DNA of 64,000 bases from JBBROS01 sp963792675 (GTDB lineage: Bacteria > Pseudomonadota > Alphaproteobacteria > Acetobacterales > Acetobacteraceae). The stretch covers positions 2,542,001 to 2,606,000 of the forward strand of contig CAWBWT010000002.1 of the NCBI GenBank assembly GCA_963792675.1, given 5' to 3'. Position 1 is the stretch's first letter. Each line of letters starts with the position of its first letter. Made by a program: the position numbers and the translations under genes. The notes below the pieces were generated by a model, which saw only the letters and a list, made by a program, of their open reading frames with translations, did no database searches and had not been told where the DNA came from. Shown piece by piece: positions 8,698 through 18,411 of this stretch.

Positions 8698-8709
8698 GCC
8701 GGGTCGCGG

Positions 8710-9801
8710 CTACATTTCGGCGTAGTTGCCGTTCTTCCACACATACAGCACGTAGTCGGCCGTCGTGATGTCACCCTTCTTGTCGTAGGTAATCGGTCCC
8801 AGCACGGTCTCCATCGTCATGCCGTGCAGTGCCGCCGCCACCTTCTTCGGATCGGTGGTGCCGGCCTTCTTCACGCCGTCGGCCCACACCTGGATCGCCG
8901 CATAGGTGTAGAGCGTGTAGCCCTCGGGGTCGAAGCCCTTGGCCTTGAACTCCGCCACCACCTTGGCCGCCGTGGGACGCTTGCGCGGGTCGGACGGGAA
9001 GGTCATCAGCGTGCCTTCACCAGCCGGGCCGGCGATCTGCCAGAACTCGGCCGTCACCAGCGCATCGCCCCCGACCAGGGTCGTGTTCATGCCCTGGTCC
9101 TTGATCTGCCGCGCGATGAGCCCGGTTTCGGTGTGGTAGCCGCCGATATAAACCACGTCGATGCCGGCCTGCTTGAGGCGGCTCACCAGTGCCGAGTAGT
9201 CGCGCTCACCGGGCACATAGGCGGCATACATCGCCTCGGTGGCGCCGGCCGCGTTCAGCGATTTCTTGGTCTCGTCGGCCAAGCCTTTGCCGTAAGCCGA
9301 GTTGTCGTGCAGAATGGCGATCTTCTTGCCCTTGTAATGGTCGGCCAGATACTTGCCGGCGACGATGCCTTGCTGGTCGTCACGGCCGCAGGTACGGAAC
9401 GTGTTCCAGCCGCCCTCGTCGGTGAACTTCGGATTGGTGCTGGCGGGCGTGATCTGGAGGATGCCTTCCTCGGCATAGACCTTGCTGGCCGGGATCGAGC
9501 TCGACGAGCAGAAATGCCCGGCCACGAACACGACCTTCTGGCTCGCGACCTTGTTCGCCGCCGACACCGCCTGTTTCGGGTCGCAGGCGTCGTCCTCGAC
9601 GATCAGCTTGACCTGCTTGCCGAGCAAGCCGCCGGCCTTGTTGATGTCCTCGACCGCCATCTCGGCGCCAGACCGGAGCTGGGTGCCGAAGGTCGCGTTG
9701 CTGCCGGTGAGCGGGCCGACGGTTGCGATGTTGATCTGCGCCTTTGCCACGCCCGCGGTCAGCGCCAGCGCGGCGGCCGCCATCAAAGTCCTGCGAAACA
9801 T
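8710..9801 (-). CDS. livJ: Branched-chain amino-acid ABC transporter, periplasmic binding protein
   Basis: 363 residues with a signal peptide (MFRRTLMAAAALALTAGVAKA) and the type I periplasmic binding fold: INIATVGPLTGSNATFGTQL, VEDDACDPKQAVSAANKV, GGYHTETGLIARQIKDQG. This is the substrate-capture subunit of a Liv-type importer; the real ligand could be leucine, isoleucine, valine or another amide or acid. It is the last gene of the liv set but separated from livF by about 250 bases holding two REP-like palindromes, a layout that often gives the binding protein a separate mRNA stability. Confidence 0.9.
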   Translation of the reverse strand: MFRRTLMAAAALALTAGVAKAQINIATVGPLTGSNATFGTQLRSGAEMAVEDINKAGGLLGKQVKLIVEDDACDPKQAVSAANKVASQKVVFVAGHFCSSSSIPASKVYAEEGILQITPASTNPKFTDEGGWNTFRTCGRDDQQGIVAGKYLADHYKGKKIAILHDNSAYGKGLADETKKSLNAAGATEAMYAAYVPGERDYSALVSRLKQAGIDVVYIGGYHTETGLIARQIKDQGMNTTLVGGDALVTAEFWQIAGPAGEGTLMTFPSDPRKRPTAAKVVAEFKAKGFDPEGYTLYTYAAIQVWADGVKKAGTTDPKKVAAALHGMTMETVLGPITYDKKGDITTADYVLYVWKNGNYAEM

Positions 9802-9908
9802 TCTATCCCCCTTGTGTCATGAACAAACCAAGCCGGAGCCTAGGCCGGACCCGTGATGCGCGAAAGGTGCTGCGTCACGAACCCGAGCGATCCGCACCGC
9901 TCGCATCA

Positions 9909-9939
9909 CGAGATGGCTGGATTTGACCCGGCCATCTCG
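9909..9939. repeat. REP-like palindrome, unit 1
   Basis: CGAGATGGCTGG (9909-9920) and CCGGCCATCTCG (9928-9939) form a 12-bp stem with one G-T pair around a 7-base loop. Its core resembles dispersed alphaproteobacterial palindromes of the GATGGCCGGG type. It lies in the livF-livJ gap. Confidence 0.6.
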
Positions 9940-9975
9940 TCCCGCCGAGCCGCCGATCCTGGCACCCTTGGAGAG

Positions 9976-9998
9976 ATCCCCGGATCAAGTCCGGGGAT
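9976..9998. repeat. REP-like palindrome, unit 2
   Basis: ATCCCCGG (9976-9983), ATCAAGT, CCGGGGAT (9991-9998): a perfect 8-bp inverted repeat, matching the very common alphaproteobacterial motif built on CCCCGGATCAAGTCCGGGG. With unit 1, 36 bases away, it forms a BIME-like pair in the livF-livJ spacer. Confidence 0.65.
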
Positions 9999-10054
9999 GA
10001 CGTTGGTCACGGGCGGGGACGTGGAGAGATCGGGAGCCGCCAGTCACGCCGTGA

Positions 10055-10777
10055 TCAGTGCGCGCCCTCGAGGTACGCGGCCCGGATCTCCGGCCGTGCC
10101 AGCAGCTCGGCTCCCGGTCCGGCCATGGTGATCAGCCCGTTGACCAGCACGTAGCCGCGATGCGCGAGCCGGAGTGCCTGGAAGGCGTTCTGCTCCACCA
10201 GCAGCACCGTCAGGCCGGTCTCCCGGTTCAGCTGGCGGATCGCCCCGAAGATGCTGCGCACCACCAGTGGCGCCAGGCCGAGGCTCGGTTCGTCCAGCAG
10301 CAGCAGGCGGGGCTTGCTCATCAGCGCCCGGCCGATCGCCAGCATCTGCTGCTCCCCGCCCGACAGCGTGCCGCCGCGCTGCGACAGGCGCTCCTTCAGC
10401 CGGGGGAACAGGCCGAACACCATCTCCCGGGTCGCGGCGTAATCGCGCATGCCGATCACCTGCGAGCCCATCATCAGGTTCTCGCCCACCGTCATGCGGG
10501 CGAAGATGCGCCGTCCTTCCGGCGACTGCGCCACCCCCATGTGCATGATCTCGTGCGTCGGCCGGCGGCTGATGTCGTCGCCGTCCAGCAGGATGCGGCC
10601 GGCCCGCGCCCGCGGATTGCCGCAGATCGTCATCATCAGCGTGCTCTTGCCGGCGCCGTTGGCGCCGATCAGGGTCACGATCTCGCCGGGCTGCACCACG
10701 AGGTCGACGCCCTTGAGCGCCTGGATCGCGCCATAGAACGTCTCGACGCCCTCGAGTTCGAGCAACGGTCGGGTCAA
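10055..10777 (-). CDS. livF: Branched-chain amino-acid ABC transporter, ATP-binding protein LivF
   Basis: 240-residue ATPase with Walker A GANGAGKST, signature LSGGEQQML, Walker B LLLLDEPSLGLAP and the switch histidine region LLVEQNAFQAL. The short length, the FYGAIQALKGVDL start and the C-terminal YLEGAH are typical of LivF rather than LivG. It pairs with LivG on the cytoplasmic face of the LivHM channel and powers uptake. Its ATG lies 10 bases after the livG stop. Confidence 0.92.
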   Translation of the reverse strand: MTRPLLELEGVETFYGAIQALKGVDLVVQPGEIVTLIGANGAGKSTLMMTICGNPRARAGRILLDGDDISRRPTHEIMHMGVAQSPEGRRIFARMTVGENLMMGSQVIGMRDYAATREMVFGLFPRLKERLSQRGGTLSGGEQQMLAIGRALMSKPRLLLLDEPSLGLAPLVVRSIFGAIRQLNRETGLTVLLVEQNAFQALRLAHRGYVLVNGLITMAGPGAELLARPEIRAAYLEGAH

Positions 10778-10787
10778 AGCGGCCCCC

Positions 10788-11633
10788 TCACAGCGGCTCG
10801 GCGCCGACGGTCGTGGCCACCGGTGCGTCCTCGTCGTCCTCGTCGCCTTCGCCGAGATAGGCGGCGATCACCGCCGGGTCGGCACGGATGTCGGAAGGCG
10901 TGCCGTCGGCGATCTTGGTGCCATGGTCGAGCACCACGATGTGGTCGCTGATCCGCATCACCACGCCCATATCGTGCTCGATCAGCAGGATCGAGCAGCC
11001 ATCCGCCTGGATCGACTTCAGCAGCGATGCGAGCTCGTCGCTTTCGCGCGGGTTGAGCCCCGCGGCCGGCTCGTCCAGGCACAGCAGCACCGGCTCGGTG
11101 CACATGGCCCGTGCGATCTCGAGCCGGCGCTGGTCGCCGTAGGGCAGGGCGCCGGCCGGGTCGTCGGCGCGGGACAGCAGGCCGATGCGATCGAGCCAGC
11201 CCCGGGCGCGGTCGATCGCCACGTGCTCGGCCGCGCGATAGCCGCCGAGCCCGAACACCGCGAGGATGCCCGAGAACACATTGGGCATCAGCGCGTTGTG
11301 CTGCGCCACCAGCAGGTTCTCCAGCACGGTCATGCCGGCGAACAGGCGGATGTTCTGGAACGTGCGCGCCACCCGCGCGCGCCGGGCGATGCGGTGCCCT
11401 GGCATCGATTGCAGCGTGTACTCGCCGCCGCCGGGATGACGCAGCAGCAAGGCGCCGCCCGTCGGCCGGTAGAAGCCGGTGATGCAATTGAACACGGTGG
11501 TCTTGCCGGCGCCGTTGGGGCCGATCACTGAGGTGATCTCGCGCGGCCGCGCCACGAAGTCGAGCGCGTTGACCGCGGTCAATCCGCCGAACCGCATCGT
11601 CAGCGCCTGGCAGGCGAGCAGCGCCTCAGCCAC
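10788..11633 (-). CDS. livG: Branched-chain amino-acid ABC transporter, ATP-binding protein LivG
   Basis: 281-residue ATPase: Walker A GPNGAGKTT, the LivG-specific VARTFQNIRLF segment, Walker B LLCLDEPAAGLNP and LLIEHDMGVVM. The signature loop is degenerate: it reads ALPYGDQRRLEIARAM in place of LSGGQ, which is normal for LivG. The C-terminus ends in an acidic extension (GEGDEDDEDAP) beyond the family core. It overlaps livM by 8 bases at its start, showing coupling within the operon. Confidence 0.92.
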   Translation of the reverse strand: MAEALLACQALTMRFGGLTAVNALDFVARPREITSVIGPNGAGKTTVFNCITGFYRPTGGALLLRHPGGGEYTLQSMPGHRIARRARVARTFQNIRLFAGMTVLENLLVAQHNALMPNVFSGILAVFGLGGYRAAEHVAIDRARGWLDRIGLLSRADDPAGALPYGDQRRLEIARAMCTEPVLLCLDEPAAGLNPRESDELASLLKSIQADGCSILLIEHDMGVVMRISDHIVVLDHGTKIADGTPSDIRADPAVIAAYLGEGDEDDEDAPVATTVGAEPL

Positions 11634-12938
11634 GGCCTTCAGCCACCATCTCGGCCGAGATCTCGTGCCGGCTGCCGAGTGCCACGCTGGGGGTGCGGCC
11701 CGAGACCAGGCCGCGCGGGCGCCAGATCATCACCAACACCATCGCCAGCCCGAAGATCAGCATGCGGTATTCGGCCAATCCGCGCACCGCCTCGCCGCCG
11801 CCGATCATCACCAGTGCCGCCAGCGCGACCCCCACCTGGGACCCCAACCCGCCGAGCACCACGATCGCCAAGACGATCGCGCTTTCGATGAAGGTGAAGC
11901 TTTCCGGGCTGATGAACGCCGCCCGGGTCGCGAAGAAGGCGCCGGCGAAGCCGCCGAACGTGGCGCCCATGGCGAACGCCGTCAGCTTCGTCACCGTCAC
12001 GTTGATGCCGAGCGCGCGGCAGGCGATCTCGTCTTCCCGCAGCGCCTCCCAGGCACGGCCGAGCGCCACCCGGCGCAGCCGCAGCGTCACCCAATTGGTC
12101 AGCAAGGCGAGGCCGAGGATGACGTAGTAGAGGAACGCCACCCGGTGCGACGGGCTAGCCTCGAAGCTCGGGAAGCCCAGCGACTGCACGAAGTGGGCGA
12201 AGGTGCCGGGGTCGTCGGTGTTGTTGAACACTAGGCCGAACAGGGTCGGGCGCGGGATACCGCTGATGCCGTTGGGGCCACCGGTCAGCTCGGTCCAGTT
12301 GAGGATGACGACGCGAATGATCTCACCGAAGGCGAGCGTCACGATCGCCAGATAGTCGCCGCGCAGCCGCAGCACCGGGAAGCCCAGCAGCACGCCGAAC
12401 GTCCCCGCCAGCAGCCCGGCCAGCGGCAGGCAGGTCCAGAAGCCGAGGCCCAGCCCGGTGGACAGCAGGGCATAGGCATAGGCGCCGACCGCGTAGAAGG
12501 CGACGTAACCGAGGTCGAGCAGCCCGGCCAGCCCGACCACGATGTTGAGGCCCCAGCCGAGCATCACGTAGGTCAGCACCAGGATGCCGAGGTCGATCAG
12601 GTAGCGTTCACCGAGGAACGGCATCGCCACCGCCGCCACCAGCAGGATCGGCGCCAGCAGCTGCCCGCCTCGCCGCAGCGTTTCGGCCACGTGCCGGTTG
12701 GTGCGGTTCCGAGTGTCGGGCGGCCCGCGCCGGTCGCGCCAGGTGAGCAGCGCGAGACGGCCGGCGAACACGGCGACCACGGCGGCAGCCACCGCCAGCG
12801 GCCGCCATAGCAAGCTCAGTCCGGTGTCGCCCAACTCGGTCTTGAGCCCGATCATCGGCCCGAACAGCCCGAATGCCACCAGGGCCGAAAGGCCGGCGTC
12901 GCGCAGTGCGCCGCCGCCGGCCTTCGCCGCGGCGGTGC

Positions 12939-12942
<4 letters not shown>
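11626..12942 (-). CDS. livM: Branched-chain amino-acid ABC transporter permease LivM
   Basis: 438-residue inner-membrane permease. After a roughly 120-residue N-terminal extension with extra hydrophobic segments come the conserved LivM elements GLNIVVGLAGLLDLGYVAFYAVG, shown here by GLAGLLDLGYVAFYA, then RLRGDYLAIVTLAFGEI, the cytoplasmic EAA-like loop ALREDEIACRALGIN and VVLGGLGSQVG. The start is GTG at 12942, overlapping the livH stop as GTGA; the frame is open far upstream but there it only mirrors livH. It forms the translocation pore with LivH. Confidence 0.9.
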
Positions 12943-13856
<914 letters not shown>

Positions 13857-14006
13857 ATTGCATCCTCGAACCGCTATCGTGCGACCAACCACGGCGTGCC
13901 GCCGCTTGGCAAGCGCGAGTTATGCCAGCCATGCAAAATCCGCCGCCCTGGTTGTGCAGCGCAAGACCGCCTACATGCACCGGATCACCAGACAGGAGCT
14001 GCCCCC

Positions 14007-14609
14007 GTGTTCACCGGACTGATCACCGGTGTCGGCACCGTCCGGCGGCTGCAGCCGCTGGGAGCGGGGCACGACATGCGCCTCGAGATCCGGTCGCCGT
14101 GGGCCGACACCGCCGCCATGCCGCTCGGCGCCAGCATCGCTTGCAGCGGCTGCTGCCTGACCGCCGTCGCGGTCGGCCCTGATTGGTTCGCGATCGACGC
14201 CTCGGCGGAAACGCTGTCGAAGACCAATCTCGGCAGCTGGACGGAAGGCACCCGGGTCAACCTCGAGCGCTCGCTGCGTCTGGGCGACGAGTTGGGCGGC
14301 CATCTCGTGTCCGGCCACGTCGATGGGCGGGCCCAAGTGACGCATGTGACGCCGGAGCACGGCTCCTGGCGGGTCGGCTTCGAGGTGCCGCAGGAGCTGG
14401 CCCGCTTCATCGCATCCAAGGGCAGCGTGGCGGTGGACGGTGTGTCGTTGACCGTGAACGAGGTTGCGGGCACACGCTTCGGGGTCAACATCATCCCGCA
14501 CACCTGGACGGCGACCACGCTTGGACAGCTCCAGGCCGGGGACGCCGTCCACATCGAAATCGACATGCTCGCGCGCTACGTGGCGCGGCTCACGGAGATG
14601 CAAAAGTGA
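14007..14609 (+). CDS. ribE: Riboflavin synthase, alpha subunit
   Basis: Dismutates two molecules of 6,7-dimethyl-8-ribityllumazine into riboflavin. 200 residues with two tandem lumazine-binding barrels: N-terminal MFTGLITGVGTV, GASIACSGCCLT, KTNLG; then GGHLVSGHVDG, KGSVAVDGVSLTVN and NIIPHTWTATTL. Starts at GTG 14007 behind CAGGAGC; the conserved MFTGLI motif fixes the start. First gene of the rib operon and coupled to ribBX by a GTGA overlap. No FMN riboswitch fold is evident in the 150-base leader. Confidence 0.95.
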   Translation: MFTGLITGVGTVRRLQPLGAGHDMRLEIRSPWADTAAMPLGASIACSGCCLTAVAVGPDWFAIDASAETLSKTNLGSWTEGTRVNLERSLRLGDELGGHLVSGHVDGRAQVTHVTPEHGSWRVGFEVPQELARFIASKGSVAVDGVSLTVNEVAGTRFGVNIIPHTWTATTLGQLQAGDAVHIEIDMLARYVARLTEMQK

Positions 14610-15724
14610 GAACCGCGACCCTCACCGAGTATATCGCCAGCGCCGAGGAGATCATCGAGGAGGCGCGCGCCGGCCGCATGTTCATCCTGGTCGACGACGA
14701 GGATCGCGAGAACGAGGGCGACCTGGTCATCCCGGCCCAGTTCGCGACGCCGGATGCGATCAACTTCATGGCCCGCCACGCGCGCGGCCTGATCTGCCTG
14801 GCGATGACCCGGCAGCGGGTCGAGCAACTCGGCCTGCCGCTCATGAGCCGGTCCAACAGCAGCCGCCACCAGACCGCCTTCACCGTCAGCATCGAGGCCC
14901 GCGACGGCGTCACCACCGGCATCTCGGCGGCCGACCGGGCGCGCACCGTCGCGGTGGCGATCAATCCGGAAAGCGGCCGCGACGCGATTGCCACGCCGGG
15001 CCACGTGTTCCCGCTGGTGGCGAGGGACGGCGGCATGCTGGTGCGGGCCGGGCATACCGAGGCGGCGGTAGACATCGCGCGCCTCGCCGGCCTCACCCCG
15101 GCGGGCGTGATCTGCGAGATCATGAACGACGACGGCACCATGGCCCGCTTGCCGGAGCTGGCCGCCTTCGCGCAGCACCATAACCTCAAGCTCGGGACCA
15201 TCGCCGACCTGATCGCCCATCGGCGCCGGACCGAGCGGCTGGTGCGGCGGGTGCAGTCGGGCGCGCTGCACCATGCGGCCGGCGGCGACTGGACTTTGCA
15301 CGTCTACGCCACCACCCTCGAGCATGCCGAGCACCTGGTGCTGGTGAAGGGCGATCTGGCCGCGCCGGGGCCGGTGATGGTTCGGATGCACGCGGTCGAC
15401 ATCGTCAATGACGCGCTCGGCACCCATCAATGGTCCACCCTGCACGGCGCGATGCGGATGGTCGCCGCCGAGGGACGCGGCGCCGTGGTGCTGATCCGCG
15501 ATACCCGCCCCGACGCCGTCAGCGCGCGGGTCAAGCTGCTGGAGGGCAACCCGCGGCCGCTGCATTTTCTCCGCGACTACGGGATCGGCGCGCAGATTCT
15601 GACCGATCTCGGCATCCGCGACATGATCCTGCTGTCGAACACCCGCCGCACCCTGGTGGGTCTGGAAGGATACGGCCTCAACATCGTCGAGCAGCGGCCG
15701 ATCGACGGGGCGGCGCAGGAGTGA
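14606..15724 (+). CDS. ribB: 3,4-dihydroxy-2-butanone-4-phosphate synthase with degenerate GTP cyclohydrolase II domain (RibBX type)
   Basis: Residues 1 to about 205 are RibB, which makes dihydroxybutanone phosphate from ribulose-5-phosphate: acidic site LVDDEDRENEGDL, HARGLICLAM, NSSRHQTAFTVSIEA, GHVFPLVARDGGML and GHTEAAVD. The remaining ~165 residues align with GTP cyclohydrolase II, but the zinc site is lost: where active enzymes have SECLTGD then RCDCG, this reads HAVDIVNDALGTHQW with no cysteine. The C-terminal LVGLEGYGLNIVEQ is kept. I therefore expect only RibB activity. GTP cyclohydrolase II must be encoded elsewhere. GTG start, overlapping ribE. Confidence 0.93.
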   Translation: MRTATLTEYIASAEEIIEEARAGRMFILVDDEDRENEGDLVIPAQFATPDAINFMARHARGLICLAMTRQRVEQLGLPLMSRSNSSRHQTAFTVSIEARDGVTTGISAADRARTVAVAINPESGRDAIATPGHVFPLVARDGGMLVRAGHTEAAVDIARLAGLTPAGVICEIMNDDGTMARLPELAAFAQHHNLKLGTIADLIAHRRRTERLVRRVQSGALHHAAGGDWTLHVYATTLEHAEHLVLVKGDLAAPGPVMVRMHAVDIVNDALGTHQWSTLHGAMRMVAAEGRGAVVLIRDTRPDAVSARVKLLEGNPRPLHFLRDYGIGAQILTDLGIRDMILLSNTRRTLVGLEGYGLNIVEQRPIDGAAQE

Positions 15725-15731
15725 TCCGGCC

Positions 15732-16214
15732 ATGAGCACCGCCGACGCGCCGCCGGTCCAGGCGCCGCAGGTCCCCGGGCCGCCGCCGCACCTGCTGGTC
15801 GTCCGCGCGCCCTACTACAAGGACGTGGTGGACGGCATGACGGCGTCGGCCGAGCGGATCCTGCGCGAGTCGGGCGCGACGTTCGAAATCCTCGACGTCG
15901 CCGGCGCGTTCGAATTGGCTCAGGCGGTTCGCATCGCCCTGCGCGGTGGCCAGCGCTTCGACGGCTTCGTGGCGCTTGGCTGCATCGTGCGCGGCGGCAC
16001 CGACCATTACGACCATATTTGCCGGGAAAGCATGGCGGGATTGATGAACGTGGCCCTGCAATTCGGCATCGCATTGGGCAGCGGTCTGCTGACGGTGCAC
16101 TCGATCGAGCAGGCGGTCGTGCGGTCGGCGGCCGACGGGCACAACAAGGGCGGCGAGGCGGCCGTGGCGGCGTTGCTGCAGGTTGCCGCCGCGCGCCGGC
16201 TGGGCGCCGCGTAG
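15732..16214 (+). CDS. ribH: 6,7-dimethyl-8-ribityllumazine synthase
   Basis: 160 residues, joins the products of RibB and RibD to form the lumazine precursor. Family motifs: VVRAPYYKDVVDGM, DVAGAFELAQAV, GCIVRGGTDHYDHICRES carrying the catalytic histidine, and the C-terminal helix HNKGGEAAVAALL. Residues 1-20 are a Pro/Ala-rich tail preceding the conserved core. It begins 7 bases after the ribBX stop and its TAG shares a G with the nusB GTG, consistent with the rib-nusB operon found in many Proteobacteria. Confidence 0.94.
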   Translation: MSTADAPPVQAPQVPGPPPHLLVVRAPYYKDVVDGMTASAERILRESGATFEILDVAGAFELAQAVRIALRGGQRFDGFVALGCIVRGGTDHYDHICRESMAGLMNVALQFGIALGSGLLTVHSIEQAVVRSAADGHNKGGEAAVAALLQVAAARRLGAA

Positions 16215-16732
16215 TGGCCGCCCCCGGCCGGAACCGGCCCGACGGCCGCCGCCCACGCACCGCGTCGCGCGTGGCCGCCGTGCAGGCGCTGTTCCAAAGC
16301 GAACAGGGCGGCGCCACGGTCGAGACCATCATCGACGAGTTCGTCCGTCACCGCCTGGGTGAGATGCCGGGGCCGGAGCACCTGGGCGGCGGTGGGTTCG
16401 AGGAGGGCAGGGTGCCGGACGCGCACGTGCCGCTGTTCACCCGCATCGTTCGTACCGCCGTCGGGCAGCAGGACCGGCTCGACGCCCTGATCGCCGCGGC
16501 CTTGCCGGCCGAGTGGCCGATGACCCGGATCGACCCGGTGCTCCGCGCCGTGCTGCGCGCGGGCGGCGCCGAACTGTCGATGGAGGACGGGCCGCCCTCC
16601 CGGGTCGTGATCAACGAGTATCTCGATGTCGCGCACGGCTTCTTCGACGGCGAGGAGCCGCGCATGGTCAACGGCATGCTTGACCGCCTGGCGCGTGACC
16701 TGCGGCCAAGCGAGTTCCAGCCGGCGACGTGA
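16214..16732 (+). CDS. nusB: Transcription antitermination factor NusB
   Basis: 172-residue all-helical RNA-binding protein acting with NusE (S10) at boxA in rRNA antitermination. Motifs: RVAAVQALFQSEQGG near the start, a middle section IDPVLRAVLRAGGAEL, RVVINEYLDVAHGFF and the C-terminal MVNGMLDRLARDL. The GTG at 16214 overlaps the ribH stop; an extended basic N-terminus (GRNRPDGRRPRTASR) precedes the fold, as in other Alphaproteobacteria. Followed directly by thiL. Confidence 0.93.
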   Translation: MAAPGRNRPDGRRPRTASRVAAVQALFQSEQGGATVETIIDEFVRHRLGEMPGPEHLGGGGFEEGRVPDAHVPLFTRIVRTAVGQQDRLDALIAAALPAEWPMTRIDPVLRAVLRAGGAELSMEDGPPSRVVINEYLDVAHGFFDGEEPRMVNGMLDRLARDLRPSEFQPAT

Positions 16733-16742
16733 CCGTGGTGCC

Positions 16743-17681
16743 TTGACTGCAACGCCGGCCGAATTCGGCCTGATCGCCCGCCACTTTGCCCCGCTGGCCG
16801 GGGCGGGCGGGCTCGGACTGCTCGACGATGCCGCGCTGCTGCGGCCGCCGCCGGAGCGAGAACTGGTGCTGACGGCCGACGCGATGGTCGCCGGGGTGCA
16901 CTTCCTGCCCGATGATCCCGCCGACCTGGTCGGGCGCAAGCTGCTGCGGGTGAACCTCTCCGACCTGGCGGCGATGGGCGCCGAGCCATTGGCCTATCTC
17001 ATGACGGTGTCGGCGCCGCATGGCACCCCGGACGCCTGGTTCGCCGGCTTCGTGGCCGGTCTGGCGGAGGACCAGGCGGCGTTCGGCATCACCCTGCTAG
17101 GCGGTGACACCACGGCCACGCCGGGGCCGCTCAGCCTGTCGCTGACCTGCATCGGCCATCTGGCACCCGGGACGGCCATTCGCCGCGGCGGTGCGCAGGC
17201 CGGCGACGAGCTTTGGGTGACCGGCACGATCGGCGATGGCGCGCTCGGCCTGTTGGCGCTGCAAGGCAAGCTGGCTGACCCGGACGGGTTCCTGGCCGGC
17301 CGCTACCGGCTGCCGCGCCCGCGTCTGGGGCTGCTGCGCCCGGGGCTGGTTCGGGCGGCCATGGACGTGTCGGACGGCCTGATCCAGGACGCGGGGCATC
17401 TGGCGCGGGCCGCCCGGCTCGGCATGCTGATCGAGGCGGCGCGGGTGCCGTTGTCGGACGCGGCGCGGGCGGCCGGGCGTCTCGAGACCTGCCTGACCGG
17501 CGGCGATGATTACGAGTTGCTGATGGCGGTGCCGTCCGGCGGCGGGACGGCGCTGCGCGCCGCGGCCGGCAATGTTCCGGTCACGCGCATCGGCCGCTTC
17601 CACGCGGGCGACGGCGTCGTCGTGGAGGACGCCGACGGCTCCCCCATGCCACTGTCCCGGACCGGCTGGAGCCATTTTTGA
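16743..17681 (+). CDS. thiL: Thiamine-monophosphate kinase
   Basis: 312-residue ATP-dependent kinase forming thiamine diphosphate. PurM-like fold: EFGLIARHFAPLA, GLLDDAALL, LTADAMVAGVHF, KLLRVNLSDLAAMGAEPLA, GGDTTATPGPLSL, MDVSDGLIQDAGHLA and the C-terminal GGDDYELL. No ATG or GTG lies in frame near the start; TTG at 16743 places EFGLIA five codons in, as expected. Last gene of the rib-nusB-thiL operon, ended by a perfect hairpin. Confidence 0.92.
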   Translation: MTATPAEFGLIARHFAPLAGAGGLGLLDDAALLRPPPERELVLTADAMVAGVHFLPDDPADLVGRKLLRVNLSDLAAMGAEPLAYLMTVSAPHGTPDAWFAGFVAGLAEDQAAFGITLLGGDTTATPGPLSLSLTCIGHLAPGTAIRRGGAQAGDELWVTGTIGDGALGLLALQGKLADPDGFLAGRYRLPRPRLGLLRPGLVRAAMDVSDGLIQDAGHLARAARLGMLIEAARVPLSDAARAAGRLETCLTGGDDYELLMAVPSGGGTALRAAAGNVPVTRIGRFHAGDGVVVEDADGSPMPLSRTGWSHF

Positions 17682-17697
17682 CCTGACCCGGCCGAAT

Positions 17698-17719
17698 GGG
17701 CCGCGGCTCTCCGCGGCCC
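17698..17719. terminator. Perfect hairpin between thiL and bamE
   Basis: GGGCCGCGG (17698-17706), loop CTCT, CCGCGGCCC (17711-17719). It lies in the 49-base gap between the convergent thiL and bamE stops and can end transcription on both strands. No U-run. Confidence 0.65.
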
Positions 17720-17730
17720 GTCCCAGACGG

Positions 17731-18243
17731 CTACAGCCCCGACTGCGCCCCGCTGCTGCCAGGCCCGGTTGACCCGCCGGAGCCACCGCCGCCGATGCTG
17801 GTCGGACCGGTGCTGAACTTGCCGATGTTGCCCAGCAACTGCTGCATGAAGCTCGCTTCGCTGCCCGGCGACGGGGTCGAACGCGACACCACCGCCACAT
17901 CGCGGCTGTCATCCTGGCCGAACTTCTGCACCCCGCGCAGCACGCCGGCCGGGTCGAAGTCCATCACCACCACGTTCTGTTCCATGATCCCCGGCATGCG
18001 GCCGATCCGGGTACGGGTGGTTTCGCTGATATACAGCCACCGATTGTCGTCGAACGTCGCCCGCGCCGTCGGCGAGCCCAACAGGCTGCTGACGTCGGCC
18101 TTGGTGGAGGTGCCGACGACCAGTTCCTTTAATTGATCGGAGTCGATCTTGTTGCCGCGCTGCGTGCGCGGCGTCTCGATGACGCTGCACGCCGTCAGCG
18201 CGATGAGCAGCAGGACCATGAGTGAAAACCGGCCGACACGCAC
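17731..18243 (-). CDS. bamE: Outer-membrane assembly lipoprotein BamE (SmpA/OmlA)
   Basis: 170 residues: a short signal peptide with lipobox LTAC (SLMVLLLIALTAC), then the compact BamE domain with QLKELVVGTSTKADVSSLLG, NRWLYISETTRTRI and VMDFDPAGVL. The C-terminal ~40 residues are Gly/Ser-rich and low complexity (IGGGGSGGSTGPGSSG), outside the fold. BamE is the small lipoprotein of the BAM complex that inserts outer-membrane barrels. GTG 18243 gives a complete signal peptide; ATG 18219 would leave it very short. Divergent from the bc1 chaperone, convergent with thiL, as in many Alphaproteobacteria. Confidence 0.88.
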   Translation of the reverse strand: MRVGRFSLMVLLLIALTACSVIETPRTQRGNKIDSDQLKELVVGTSTKADVSSLLGSPTARATFDDNRWLYISETTRTRIGRMPGIMEQNVVVMDFDPAGVLRGVQKFGQDDSRDVAVVSRSTPSPGSEASFMQQLLGNIGKFSTGPTSIGGGGSGGSTGPGSSGAQSGL

Positions 18244-18411
18244 GACGATTGCAAACTCCCCTTCGGTCGGGCTTTGGCGAGGGAGGCCCCCGACCCCGGC
18301 CTGCGCGCGCCGGCGGCGCTGCGTTGCACCGCGCGATCCGGCGCCTATGTTGAGGCGAGGGGGTGTCATGGGCGCCCCGCAATGTCAATTCCGACGAGGC
18401 TGGAGGACGCA

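Noticed and set aside
13857..14006. FMN riboswitch upstream of ribE
   Set aside because: The 150-base leader shows none of the conserved RFN-element segments (for example AGGGTGA or GATTCGGTGA-like blocks).
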